Origin: Rhipicephalus microplus
Lineage: Eukaryota > Arthropoda > Arachnida > Ixodida > Ixodidae
Assembly (NCBI RefSeq): GCF_043290135.1
Contig: NC_134700.1
Span: forward strand, 79,481,000-79,544,999
Direction: 5' to 3'
DNA: 64,000 bases
The notes under the pieces: generated by a model
Seen by the model: only the letters and a program-made list of their open reading frames with translations
Told to the model about the DNA's origin: nothing
The model's database searches: none
Program-made: the position numbers and the translations under genes
Shown here: positions 11,091 to 22,607 of the stretch, piece by piece
Position numbering within the stretch: position 1 is the first letter of the stretch
How the letters are laid out: every line of letters starts with the position of its first letter

Positions 11091-12180
11091 ACCATGTTTC
11101 TCAACAACCGTGTTTCTAATGACCATATGATGGTTTCGGAAAGTATTTAAAACCCCAGATAATATTGCATTACTACATTATTATTTGTCATCTGGCTTGC
11201 TTGTGTTTTGAAAACTAGATGCCTCTTTGCTATCAAGGATACACATCGATAATGCGCATGTCATTTATGACTAGGAAATTCGAGGCATATGGTGGTTGTG
11301 CAACGCAAGCAAGATATGCCCCTAATACGCTGGGAAAGAAAGACAGTATTTTATTTCTTTTCTAACACAAACTTGTTTCAAGCCTGGGTTCATTAAGGCT
11401 CCACTGACGTATTTCCGTCAGGGAAAAAGCGTTGCAAAATATATACTAACATATTTCAAAGAAAAGAAACAAGGCGGATTGTTTTTGCCTTGGGGCATCG
11501 ATCTAGTGACATCTCAATCCGCCATGTACGGCGCTAATCAGTAGTCCATGAAGCGCAAGTTGCCAACGATGTTAACGGCAAGCCATATACACAGAACATA
11601 TACCGTTTGGCTGTCTTAAGAGCTGTAGTTCAATCGCGCTATTGTTATTATTAGCGAGATGGTGCGATCACTTCGCTTTGGGCACGCTTTCAAGGTTGAT
11701 GCTAGCTTTCCGATAACCGTCTCCTCACCAGAGCGCAGTCTTTTCTGCGTGCGCGATTATCGCACTCGTGGTTCGAAAGAGGACCAAGGTCACTTTGCTC
11801 GCTTCTGCGGCCACGTTTAGAAAAAGAGCACGCTTCTCACACACGAATAAATAAAGACTGCGATTGTTCATGCTTGTCCGACGTATACTTTTGCGTTCGT
11901 ATCGTGTTTTTCTTCACTGATTGAACAGCGTGTTTGAAGTGTCGAGCTGTGAGAGTAGTTAGTGCGCGTATGTGTTGTGAATGCTGATTCTGTGCGTGTT
12001 TTCTGCCCGAGGTGTATGCTGAAAGTTTCGAAGTCGTTGTCGTTCTTAGTTTGAATTTGAAATTTGTAGCATTCAGTCCATCGCCCTTGTGACAAAACAA
12101 CATACAATAAATGCTCAACTGTCTTTGTGAAGACAGGCTTCACTTTCTTGTTATAACAATTTATAAAAAGAGGAATCAGC
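11091..12180. other. Unannotated segment, duplicated at 45481-46600
   Basis: AT-rich sequence with no frame, SINE or tandem repeat that I can support. It is shared with the right copy at over 90% identity. Minus-strand frames near 11837-12143 are conserved in part but shift between copies, which argues against coding. Confidence 0.6.
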
Positions 12181-12660
12181 CACGTTTTTTTACTGTATAA
12201 GCCAACAGCCTATTCGACCACGTCTAGTAGCTCGCCGTGTGCTACGAAGCAGTGCATATGTGTTTAAACATGCACCCACCAGCGGCGTCTTCCTAGTGTA
12301 GTCGAGCGTTGACGCCTCCAGGTGCTGTACCACAGCTGCATCATGGATCGGGAAGGTGACGCAAACACCCGAGTCGCCAACTGCTGCCCGCACGTGTGGT
12401 TCTCCATCGTCGCTGTTGGGTCGAGTCGACTATAACACCAGGCTGCGTGGAAGGCTCCGGAAAGAGGAGTCCATTCTACCTTTGTCGATCGGCGCTGAAC
12501 TCCTGGTGTGCTGCTGATGTAGGGAAGCCAGGACATTGCGTCAGCGACCGAGTGTTAGGCCGTAAGCAGGCCGAAAGAGGAACTGGGCCTTGCTCTGTGA
12601 AACGTATATAAACGTACGCTGGAATTCGTCTATCGAAACGTGATTGTGACATCTTCGTGA
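12181..12660. repeat. E block, copy 1: CpG-rich with TATA motif
   Basis: A CpG-rich block that recurs at 19931-20300, 46601-47045 and 54375-55470. All copies share a ...GCATGCACCCACCAGCG-like edge, a middle with open frames on both strands, and AACGTATATAA-like sequence at the right end (here 12602-12612). The last looks like a TATA box for plus-strand transcription. It may be the promoter/first exon of a duplicated gene or part of an old LTR; I cannot tell which. Confidence 0.6.
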
Positions 12661-13860
12661 TTTCATAACTGAGTGCTATATAGGAGCAAAAGGCAAATTA
12701 AATGGCTGTTATGAATAACAGGCACGATACGAGGCATGCAGTTGTGAGAGGCTGCAAAACTACTGAACTGAATTCATCTGCCGTTAAGAAGAATCCGCAT
12801 CATGCCCTCGTGTTGTGCAAAGCCACATTATAAGCCCAACCATGAAGACAAGGATAGTATACACATTTTTCACCTATACTGAAAGCCGCCAAAGGTAAAA
12901 AGCTCGTCATGGAAATAGTGACATCGTCAACTCATGTAGTCGTTTTGAAAGCTACTTGCCGTCCACAGTGGAATGCGCTAAAGTAAGCCTAAATCGACAG
13001 TTAGCAGCAGAAGAAACCATCAAGAATTTATGCTTAAGTTGGTAAACCTATATGCGAGTCACCAAATAAATGCCGCTACTCCATGTCAACTAATTTAGTG
13101 GTTTGGGGATCTAATTCACCGTCCACAATAGAATGTGCAAAAGTAAGCTAACAGACAGGTAGCTGCAAAAAAATTTTTTGAGGATTCTATGTTCATAGAG
13201 ACCAAAACGACATGCGAATCACCACCCAACTGCTGCTACTGTATAATAAAATGTTATTTATTATATTGCAGCGATTGCTCCAGACGTTGTCCTTGATTTA
13301 AAGGCGCGAGAAAGAGATGTGGTTCACAAAGGCTGCGAATCCACATACTGTGATTTGCAGTGGTAGATTCCACAGAACCAAACCATCCGTTTGAAAAAGC
13401 ACATAAACTGCCGACATTTTTTTTCACTGCACGCACGCTCTACTCAAAACTTCTGTGGATTCCGATGAACAGGTTAGAAACGCGACTACCGTTGTTAAAA
13501 GACGAAGTCCGATGACGCACTTTATGTTTAAACTGGATTGTTTTGGTCTTCGTAACTCATGAAGGGTGAGTGTGACTACACGGGGGATAATTGCCAGAAA
13601 TCGAACGCTTCATATATGAGACGTTAAATGAGAATCAACAGCGTCGACTAGCTTAAACTGGAGACCAGAAAATGGCGCCTTATTATGGCGGTGTCTAGCG
13701 TTGTTCTGGAACGAGCAGACCACGAGGAGTGAAACGCACGTGCAACTTCTTTTTCGGTGGATTGTGATTCTCGCGCGTGAAATGCACGTTTCGGCAACCT
13801 TATTTTAAAATAATGACTTCGGTGAAAAGTGGTCTACTCGGTAATGTCCACGGTTTAGGT
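12661..13860. repeat. S block, copy 1
   Basis: Recurs at 20301-21480, 38817-39440 (partial), 47046-48300 and 55471-56640. Marker phrases in order are GTCCACAGTGGAATGCGCTAA, GCGAGTCACC, a poly(A)-like AATAAA, and a late GTGTCTAGCGTTGTTCT near 13690. No intact frame is conserved among copies. Confidence 0.7.
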
Positions 13861-14069
13861 TACACAGAGATACCGACCAAATATAAAAAAAAACATATGA
13901 AATAGCGAAGGTTTCGACACCTACGGCAGCGTTTCACAATAAACCAATGCAGTATAATTGTGGTATAAAAGCTCAAATTGATGGCGCCAACAAGGAAACC
14001 ACTTATACTCTGAGGGATACAGTAATTGCTGTAGAGGGTGGTACCAATAGCTCCGATTAGCAAACACTT

Positions 14070-14300
14070 GTAGCCACCTACGGTGGTCTTATGTGTAGGG
14101 TGCTGGGCTTCTGACCCGCTGGTCGTCATTGAAAATCCCGGCGCCGGCTGACCAATTTTCGATGAAGACAAAAATGCCTGAGGCCCGTGTAGTTAGATTT
14201 AGGTGCATGGTAAAGAACCCCAGGTGGTTCAAATTCAAAACGGCCTCTCCAACGGCGTCTCTCATTATCATGTGTGTTTGGGGCGTTAAACGCCAAAAAT
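14070..14300 (+). mobile_element. Ruka-like tRNA-derived SINE
   Basis: The order of segments matches the tick SINE Ruka: GTGCTGGGCTTCTGACCCGCTGGTCG, a body with GATGAAGACAAAAATGCCTGAGGCCCGTG, AAAGAACCCCAGGTGGTTCAAAT, ACGGCGTCTCTCATTATCATG and a terminal TTTGGGGCGTTAAAC. It lacks a good A box, so it is probably old and inactive. The same copy is at 48505-48735, so insertion predates the duplication. Confidence 0.75.
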
Positions 14301-14474
14301 TAACTCGTCAGCTCAGGGGTCAATATTTTAAGGCCACTGGTGCCCCGGTCTCACCAGCTTCCGTCTGCGGTGCATCAGGCCCAGGCGTCTGCTTCAACAG
14401 TGGCAACTTCCGCACTGTCTGTTTTCCTTGCTCCCAGCTGGTTCCCACTTGCTGACGATGATGATCGCCGTCTG
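14238..14474. other. 237-bp block identical to 48676-48912
   Basis: I read no difference over 237 bp between the two duplicate copies, while the 165 bp upstream differ at about 13 positions. It overlaps the 3' end of the Ruka-like SINE and continues into unique CpG-containing sequence. Both strands have open frames here (plus to 14455; minus 14320-14640), neither of recognisable family. It may reflect selection, gene conversion or an assembly effect. Confidence 0.8.
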
Positions 14475-15797
14475 TGGCCTTGATTGTTAACATGTGGTGG
14501 CCGTCAAGGGGCTGTACAATGCCAGCCTCACACCTGAGTTCCGTCTTGTAGTTATGGTATTCGAATATCCGAGTTCTTCTGTATCTGCGTGAATAAAAGA
14601 ATGACGTGAAAAGACGGCAGCTATTGAAGTAAAGTTGCAAAGCAAGCAGCGTGACGAGTGTTTTGCTGCTTGGCAGTTATGTGGTGATGCTGCAATAGAA
14701 TTCAGTCTTAGCGCTCTTTCAGTGTGCCACTAGCGTTCTTGCGCAGTCGCGATTCAGTCGCTCACACTTCTCTTTCTGCTCAGCTGTAGAAAGGCGTAAT
14801 GCGAAAGTGGCGTATTCTATTTTCATTTATGAGCGCTGCGCACTAGTGAACGTTGTTCCATTATCGGAAAGCACCGTTCGGGCAGGCGAAATCTACTAAA
14901 CATTGACTGTAAGGCTTCGATAGTCGGTCCCGCATTGGCTATATTCACTGGACTCACCTCTATCCACCTTCTGTGCGAGAAAACCGCGATGAGCAACACA
15001 TGTCCGTCAACCGGATCGTCATACTTTGTACGTGCACCCTTGCCAAGTGTTCTCTGATTTTCGGCTATGTCACAGGCGCCCTGGCAAGTACCGCACGGCC
15101 GGGTTTCCATCCCGCGACCTGCGGGTCACCAGCCGAGGGCCTTCGCCGCTTGTGGTGGGTTGTCCCACAGGTTATGGACTCCAGATTGACAAGAGACTGT
15201 GTCGAAGGAAATGGGATGTCTTTGTCGGTGGCGTTGCCGATTCAATAAATACTGCGATGCGAGCAAACAATCATAAAATTCCGGCTCCCAGAACTGAACC
15301 CAAGCATTCATCATAGTATTTTTTTCTAGCTCAAAGCCACCACAGGGCTCTTACTTGTTCCGCATAAAAGACCCAGAACAAGCGTTATATCAAGACAACA
15401 GTGGTTGTGGTAGCAGTGCGAGTGATCAACTAGCATTTCAAAGAAACAAACAATACATATCTATGATTCCTCAAAGGAAACTCGTACGTTCACTCCTATG
15501 ACCGCTACGTATACGATATGTGCATCATCGCCCCGTAACGCGTTTTTCGTGGTGATGAAACTGAATTATTGTGAGGGAAATCCTACACTGAACTACCCTC
15601 TATTACCGCATGCAGCTACATAACCAGTTCGGTGAATGATAAACGTTCTACAGCTCAATATACAGGGAGACATTTAACCATCTTGTACCGCTAGGCTCAA
15701 ATAAAAAAAAATCTGCATAAGCTAGCTGATATTCGCTGACTGCTTGGCACGAAATATCGATTTCCTTAGCTCAGTGAGTGTTTATGCTAGTTTGTTT
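14475..15797. other. Unannotated segment, duplicated at 48913-50224
   Basis: No supportable gene. At about 15080-15130 there is CGGGTTTCCATCCCGCGACCTGCGGGTCACC, which resembles a minus-strand SINE B-box region, but the rest of a SINE is not clear. The remainder is AT-rich and shared with the right copy. Confidence 0.5.
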
Positions 15798-16290
15798 TTA
15801 TGGCTAGAAACAATTGCGCTACATTTGCTGCGGAAATCGAAGTTAGGGAGAAGACAAAAAATAAGTGGAGAGTACATGCGCAAACTATCAACTGAAGTTT
15901 ATGAAACGAGCTTGGAAGAATGATGGCTTCCCGGAATGAGAAAATTTGGTTTACGAAGAGGGTTGGGCTCGAAATCTTGATCCACGGTCTTCAGATGCAA
16001 AACGTGGGGTGATTACGATTACCAGATGGGGTGCTGAATAAAAATTCTTACCCGAGTATTCTGCATACTCGGATTCCAGATTTGACGTGTAGCATATGAA
16101 AACCGTAGCAAGATTGCCGATTCCCATCTTCTTCGTAAACCGATTTTTCTCTTTTCAGGAATCCCTGATTCTTCCAAGTTCGTTGAATAAATTTCAGTTG
16201 ATAATTTTCGCTTGTACAGTCCACTTTTTTTTGTCTTCTTCCTAACTTCGTTTTCTGGAGAAATTGTACCGCAATGTTTTCCAGTCATAT
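15798..16290. repeat. Large imperfect inverted repeat (arms about 160 bp)
   Basis: The left arm (about 15798-15960) and the reverse complement of the right arm (about 16131-16290) align throughout. Shared segments include AACGAAGTTAGGA/ATCGAAGTTAGGG, TATCAACTGAA, CTTGGAAGAAT and GGTTTACGAAG. A spacer of about 170 bp separates them. It is retained at 50225-50725. Both arms translate to similar peptides read outward-in (RKLSTE.Y..(N/S)LEE), so the arms look like an inverted duplication of one exon-like piece. Confidence 0.75.
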
Positions 16291-16945
16291 CAATACCCAC
16301 TATGCGTGGGATCTGGCCGATCGCACGCACAGAAGCTGAGAAATACTAATGATGATTATAAACAAAAACTGCTAAGAAATTCTGCGTTTTGCACGCAGGT
16401 GTAACGCGACTCTTAGATAATTCATTTGAGTTGGTACATTTATAATGCAGTTTAATGTAACACAAAGTAACATCAACGGAAAGAATGTAGAAGTATAAAT
16501 TTGTGTATTCGGTACCCGTGTTCGCTTCTCAGTGGGTGCCTCACCATTCGGCGAAGTACAGATTTTCTGGCGTATTCACTTGTCATGTATGATGTTTTTA
16601 CTATGGAGTTACAGCAGGACCAAATCCACGTAGGCTGGTAAAGTATGGAGCCCTCTGGCATACGAGTTCTTTCCTTTCGCTGTCATATTTTGCGCCCATG
16701 CATGAACGAAGCTATGCATGCAGGGCTTCATTGAACAGGTGTGTGAGTTGAATTCCTCAAGTACATGCACTTGCAAGCACATGAGCATCATTTTAGCTTA
16801 AAATGAGTTCTTCTAACGCTACGTTTGACATTAAAACACTGCAGTTCATTTCAAGTGAACATTTATTTAATCTTTAAAACTAATTATCAAAGTGCGAAAG
16901 TGCGCGAGAAACAAAATATGTTGCACAATTTAGTATGTAGAGTCC
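16291..16945. other. Unannotated segment, duplicated at 50726-51385
   Basis: No gene, SINE or repeat seen. Several short minus-strand frames exist but are interrupted differently in the other copy. Confidence 0.5.
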
Positions 16946-17331
16946 ATGAAAAATTCTCCAGTGTATCAGCTGAAGCACCAGCCAGGACCCGTCGGTCTAG
17001 CGCCCAGTGTGATCTCGAATATTCTGTCACAGCCCTGGACCTCGTCGTTGTCGGCATCGATGACCCGTCAGAAACCCGGCATCGTGGGCTTCTTCACGGC
17101 CCACGAGCTTCTCGCGGCGCATACAAGTGAAGGCGAAGAGGGCAGCGACGACGGATAAGATATTGACTGAAGAATCAGCGCGAACCTCGGGCACCATCTC
17201 TGGACCTATCCTAGAAAGGGTATTTATTTTTTTGGTTAACGTAATGCGAAGTTACACACGTGTTGCCGCGCAAGCGCATTCATCTTTCCCGCTAGAAAAA
17301 AGTTGTGGGAGTGTCTTCAATCATTTCACTT
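16946..17331 (+). other. Exon-like segment with a 202-bp block identical to 51522-51723
   Basis: A 70-codon plus frame (16946-17158) ends in an acidic tail (SEGEEGSDDG then TAA) and is open in both copies, with only scattered residue changes. Another plus frame (to 17130) is also open in both. Positions 17097-17298 show no difference between copies, although the following 200 bp differ at about 18 sites. I recognise no family. It could be a terminal exon plus 3' UTR or a conserved RNA. Confidence 0.45.
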
Positions 17332-17533
17332 GAAAGTCAGCTCTTATCACAATCATATTGTTTCGTCATACCGTTGTCAGGCTTCAGCTACGATATATAA
17401 CACTGATAACTCAACTCGCCCAGATAAAGCTCTTGTTCCATGACTCGTGGAAATGGGCACGTCTAACGACTTCACCAACATAGTAGTGCCTATAGTGGCA
17501 ACAGTATACTGCAAATCAAAGTTATACTATTAA

Positions 17534-17725
17534 TATATGAGGTTAAACAACCCAAAACCACATCGATTTGACAGACGCCGTAGTGAAGGGCTCCTGAAAT
17601 TTCGACCACCTGGGGCTCTTTAACATGCACCTAATTATAAGTAAACCAGCCTCATACATTTTAGCCTCCATCAAAAATGGCGCCTCCCTACAGGAATTCG
17701 ATCCCGCAACCTACGCGTAAGCAAC
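17534..17725 (-). mobile_element. Ruka-like SINE, minus orientation
   Basis: Read on the minus strand it goes from a B-box-like GTTGCGGGATCGAATTCC, through GATGGAGGC, GAGCCCCAGGTGGTCGAAAT and GGAGCCCTTCACTACGGCG, to the TTTTGGGTTGTTTAACC end. This is a nearly full-length match to the tick SINE. The copy at 51955-52155 is its duplicate. Confidence 0.82.
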
Positions 17726-18105
17726 CCTGGGAAAAATAAAGTTAGATCATGAATCATGTGTAACGTAGCATGTTTAATTTATCGAAAGCTACTTTGCTCT
17801 TTATGGGACACAAGTCGAATGAAGCAGTGAATAAAAATCCGCACAAATATGTACAAAGCGTTAAAAAATACGCAGATCCCAGGTACACAGGGATTATATG
17901 ATATGCGAAGCACGAATGAGGAGGGTTAATATGTCGCTCCCAAATCTAACTAACGTTACGAGGCAGACGAGAAGCTAACAGTAAACACAAGTAGAAATGC
18001 TAGCGCACCCAGATAACTATAAATAAGGTGCAAGTATGCAGTTTATTGTCGCGTAACGACGGCACCACTAACATTTGCAACACCAGCCCCAGCTCTCGTA
18101 GGAAT
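17726..18105. other. Unannotated segment, duplicated at 52156-52540
   Basis: AT-rich; nothing supportable. High identity to the right copy. Confidence 0.5.
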
Positions 18106-18900
18106 GTAAACTACGCCGTACACGACTTACGTTTCATGATTATCAATTTTGCGCCAGCCATTTGTGTTCGTTGTCCACTCACGTTTTGTTATACCGAATG
18201 TGCTATATGTGAAGCTAGCGAAACGGCCTCGAGAGCACTATGAGCGCAGCATGTAGTCGTGTTTTACATGATATGCACGCCATGATTGTCATGTTTGGAC
18301 GTCACTTACCTTTCTCGTCCGTTTGCCTCACATAATCCCAAATATAGCATATTTGAAGTTAGTGAAACGGCCGCGGGCGTGCTATCAGCGTAGGATGTAG
18401 TCAGTTTTACATAGCACACTTATCATGATTATCATGTTTGGACGTGTCTACCTTCGTCATCGTTTCACGTCAAGTAATATCAAATTCTGCTTGTGTGAAG
18501 CTAGCAAAACGGCCACAAGCGCATCATGAGCGTGAGATGTAGTCATGTTCTTACGTGACACACATGCCAGGATTGTCATGCTTGCACCAGTCATATACCT
18601 TGGTCCTCCATTCACTTCACGTAATACAAAATTGGTATATGTGAAGCTAGCGAGATGTCCGCGAGCGTACCACGAGCGCGGCGAGCAGTCATGACTTACA
18701 TGACATGTATGTCATGATTCCCACATTAGGTAAGGCCTACCACTCACGTTCGCCTTGCATCCATGTCATTCTATACCAGTTTTACAATATGTCATTAAAC
18801 AAAACCACAGATATCGCAGCAAGACAATGACATTAAAATCATGACATTCATGGCATACATATCATGATTTTCATGTAATGGCTTATCACTTATGGTCGTC
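18106..18900. repeat. Tandem minisatellite, unit about 143 bp, about 5 copies
   Basis: The phrase GTGAAGCTAGCGAAACGGCC and its variants recur at about 18212, 18355, 18496 and 18641 (spacing 143, 141, 145). Each is followed by (A)TGTAGTCATG..., TTACATGACA, and CATGATT.TCATGTTTGGACG. Units are diverged from each other, more than left is from right, so the array is older than the 30-kb duplication. Confidence 0.85.
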
Positions 18901-19440
18901 ATACAATTATTTTAAGCCGCACCAATTTTGGCATTGCTACCATAATCCAAACGGCCAGGAGAGTTAAATGTTGTAGGCGGCTACATTGATTGACATATAT
19001 GGCCGATAGTCGCGCAAGTTTGCTAAGAGATGCTTCACATTTAAAATAAAACAGCATAGCCATCTGCATCGGAGACATTTAAAGCACGTTCCCCACCTGA
19101 TTGGCTAAAGCGGCAACACCTGCCGCTACCGCAACCGCCGCTCACGATTTTTTTAACGCTCAAGGCATCACCCTAATTAGCGCCCTTGAACCCGTGACGC
19201 CACCCGTACGTGCGCCATGCTGCTCCCTTTTGGAAGGTGGTGTGCATTTTTTTTGTGCTTCAGTGGTGTGTAGAAGGTATCTAGCTGCATGCGTCTTTTT
19301 CGCGTGCTATTCCAAATTTTTTTGCTAAGGCAATCATCATTTCAATGAAACGGTGAAACTCACTTTTTTTCAGCTACTTTCGAAAGATAAGCTTATGTGA
19401 CCACAATAAAAACGGCTGAGCAAAAATGTCTCTTTTTAAC
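18901..19440. other. Unannotated segment, duplicated at 53341-53884
   Basis: A CpG-richer part near 19100-19230 holds a short plus frame (19101-19328) that differs in the other copy by indels. No gene is called. Confidence 0.45.
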
Positions 19441-19565
19441 CCAGAACTTTAATCATCTGGCTGCTCACCCACAAGGCACAAGTTCGATACCGGCCATGAC
19501 GGTAGAATTTCAGTCGAGAAGAATTGTCAGAGGTCTGTGCACTGTATACGATGTCAGCGCGCAAT
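19441..19565 (+). mobile_element. Ruka-like SINE fragment
   Basis: Shows CTGGCTGCTCACCCACAAGGCACAAGTTCGATACCGGCC (B-box GTTCGATACC) and then TCAGAGGTCTGTGCACTGTATACGATGTCAG, matching the 5' half of the tick SINE. The 3' half is missing. Duplicate at 53885-54015. Confidence 0.75.
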
Positions 19566-19930
19566 AAAGACCTTTGGTTGCAATATTGGGACTCTCCACT
19601 ACAGCGTTTCTCAAAAGCACGATATGGTTTGAGAATGTACCTAAACACATCGTATAGTATAGCATTATCAATCGTCATCTGGCGTGCTTCCGTTTTGCAA
19701 ACTCGAAGCTCGCCTGTTTCCATCAAGGAGGCTATTGTCACTCCGGCAACGTGCATGCCGTTCGTGACTAGGAAATTTCGGACGCGCAGCGGCAATGCTA
19801 CGCAAGCGAGATATATATGTTGACTCATAGGGTAGAATAGAAACACGCCCTTTTTACTCATGTTTATTACTCTTTTTTTAGTGTAGGTCAACAATTAGTC
19901 CTAGGCTTGTTAGAAAGAATGAAGCTGCAA

Positions 19931-20300
19931 CATATGTGAATAAATATGCACCCACCAGCGTCGGAGTCTCCAGCGTTGACGAATGCAGGCGCTTTCAGGC
20001 GTCGTACTAAAGGCGTATCATGCATCGGGAAGGCGTTGCAAACGACCGAGTCGCCCGGTGCTGTCCGCGCCTGCGGTCCTGTGTCATCGCTGTCGGCTCG
20101 AGTCATCCGTGGCAGCGCACTGCGTGGAAGGCGCCGAATAGCGGAGTCCAGGCCGCCTCGTTGAGCCGGTGCTGAACTCCGGGTGCGCTGCTGATGTGGG
20201 GAGGCCGGGATCTTGCGCCGCCGGCCGATTCTTAGGCGCAAACCTGTCCGAGAAAAAAACTTGGTCATGCTCTGCAAAACGTTTCAATATAATCAGAGGC
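19931..20300. repeat. E block, copy 2
   Basis: Homologue of 12181-12660 at perhaps 65% identity, with the same internal order and a decayed TATA-like CAATATAATC near 20288. In the right copy the same site is split by an LTR (54434-55159). The empty target GAATGCAGGCGC is visible here at 19981-19992. Confidence 0.65.
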
Positions 20301-21480
20301 CGGAATCAAGCTGGAGAAACATGCTTATGGCATCAGAGTGTCTTGAAAAAGACGTGCTTTGAAAGAGCCGAAAGACAAGTTTATGGGAGTTATGAAGCAA
20401 ATGCACTTAACGAGGCGTGCAGTGTTGCGCAGCTAGAAAATTATTATCTAAATGTATCTGCTGTTGAGATGATTTCAAAGTGGCATCGCGCAACACAAGG
20501 ACACGTTGCCGATCCCACAACTTGTGGTCGTGTTGCACAATGTCACACTGGAAGCCCTAACAGTGGTATAAAGAGTATACCGCCCTCGCAGCGACTGAAA
20601 ACCACGAAAGTGAAAGGTTCTCGACTTATAAAACTAGCGAGCACGTCAACTCATTTAGTAGTCTTCAAAGCTACTTGGACTTTCTCAGTAGAAAAGAGAA
20701 TTGTAAGCTACGATCGACATATAGCGACATAAAACGCCCAACAAAGATTTCATGTCTTAATTTTCCAAACCAACGTGCGAGTCACCGTGTAAATTCTGCT
20801 ACAACCTAAGTAAAATGTATTTCATTTATCGCAGTCATTTCGCTGCTCGAACAGTTCGATCTAAACGTGCAAGAAAAATACGTTGGTGCTCACAGGCTCT
20901 GAAACCGCGCACTGCACGTTTTCAAGGGTGTGCGTTCCATCGCAAGATTCTACAAAACCAAACCGTCTGTTTGAAAGCGCACAAATATCTTACATTTTTT
21001 CCCATCCACGTCCTCACTACTCATAACAGCTGCGATGACCGTGCATTCTGGTCAAGTTGTCAGAAACGGAACTAGTGTGAGAAGACACGAAATTCTATGA
21101 ACTATTTCATATTTAAACTAGATGATTTAGGGCTCTCGACATGTTTCAATATGAGTGACCGCTTGATCGAAGATTGCGAGGCATTGAACACTTCATGAAT
21201 GAGCAGTGAAGTAAAGAGAAACAATAGCCCTGACGAGGTCTAACAGGAGAAGGAAATGGCACCTTACCGTGGCGGTGACCGTGTTCTAAACGAGCAGATC
21301 TTGAGGACATGTCGACTGCAACGCGCTTGCAACTTATTCCTCAGGTGATGGTGAACCACGAATATAAAATGCGCATTTCGACAACCTTGCCGTGAAACCT
21401 CAGCTTCAATGAAAAATGTTCTAATCGAAATCATTCATGGTCAAACGTAAACAGAGGTGCTAACCAAATAAAAAGAAATT
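20301..21480. repeat. S block, copy 2
   Basis: Follows E block copy 2 just as S copy 1 follows E copy 1. The 187-codon plus frame that starts at 20169 crosses from E into S, but it has an early stop in the right copy, so it is treated as chance. Markers are GTGCGAGTCACC, TTATCGCAGTCATT and CACTTCATGAATGAGCAG. Confidence 0.7.
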
Positions 21481-22280
21481 ATAAAGCAGTGGAGGATTAA
21501 ACTGTCGTACAGTGGCCTTGTTTGCAATGAGGCAGTGGCAGTAGAAGTTGGGTATAGCATTTTAAATATATGGCACTACAGCGCATGCACATTGTGCAAC
21601 AAAATCGCATGCGTAGAAGAAAGGATGCTGTTCGGCGTAGTATACAATATTTTGGATGAAGAACAACTTCGAAACCGCTATGCTGGTCTAATATGTATGG
21701 CGCTCCAGTTATCTCTGTGCACGGACAAAGACTGCCGAGCGCCATCGTCACCCCCTAAGGGGGGAATGAGCGTCATCTCGAGATTAAAAAAAATTACAGC
21801 ATTTCCATGGAGTGCATGATGATGACTGGGGCGAAGCATCCGCCAGTCCTTCTGTGCTGCCATCTGTCCATTCGTTCTTACTTCTGTCCGTTCGTGCGTC
21901 AACTGTGTGACCATCCGTTCATCCATTCGTGCGTCCGTCCGTGCGTCGGTCCGTTCGCGCATCCATCTGTCCGTGCATCTATCGTTCCATCCGACTGTCC
22001 GTTCGTGCATTCGTTCATCCATACATCAGTCCATCCATCCGTTCTTGCGTCCGTCCGTTCGTTCGTCCATGCAACTGCCTGTCTTACTGACCGTGCGCCT
22101 GTACATCAGTTCGTTTATCTAATGAACACTCCAAGTACCGCCATCTCGCATATTTTCATCATATATTCATCATATAGAAGTACCGCCATAGAGTGGACAT
22201 TCCAAAGACTAAACGAGAGCTGGCACGGCTGGACTAGGGTGAGTAGCATTCGCTAACTTTCTTGTGGCCTGCGCTACGTG
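21481..22280. repeat. Repeat block with (TCCG)n-like core, duplicated at 56641-57440
   Basis: A 0.8-kb block. The first third has a plus frame (21535-21819) that is open in both copies. The middle (about 21855-22105) is a degenerate TCCG/TCCA/TGCG microsatellite, and the last third runs CATATTTTCATCATATATTCATC. The sequence style fits a dispersed tick repeat, so I do not call a gene. Confidence 0.6.
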
Positions 22281-22607
22281 TCTAGTTCCCGCCTTTCACC
22301 GCCACTTGTTCATGGCACTGTGGCCCATTCCTCGCTAAACCTTGCTAAAACCAAGGAAGTTACGCTCAGCGAGTTCAACGTGGCAACCTTTTTTGGGGAG
22401 ATTGTGCTCGAAACCCGTCCTTTAAATTTTTTTAGTAAGCATCAAATTCAAGGCAAAGTTGTTTGGAGAATATGTCACTGATACTTTTCTTTGTAAGGTA
22501 TTTCATCAGAAACAGCTATCTTTTTATTTATGATTCACATGTGCGGGTTCCCTCCTCAATCAAAAAGGGTGCATGCGTGCCGCTCCTCTAGTCCGGCCAT
22601 AGACGTC
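22281..22607. other. Unannotated segment, duplicated at 57441-57778
   Basis: Nothing supportable. It contains a C-rich stretch near 22285-22330 and then AT-rich DNA leading into the CCTA array. Confidence 0.5.

Noticed and set aside
20169..20732. 187-codon plus-strand frame
   Set aside because: It crosses two repeat blocks and is stopped early in the right copy, so chance is more likely.
21807..22256. Frames rich in HPSVRASVR (also 56676-57296)
   Set aside because: They read through a degenerate TCCG/TCCA array and have no domain.
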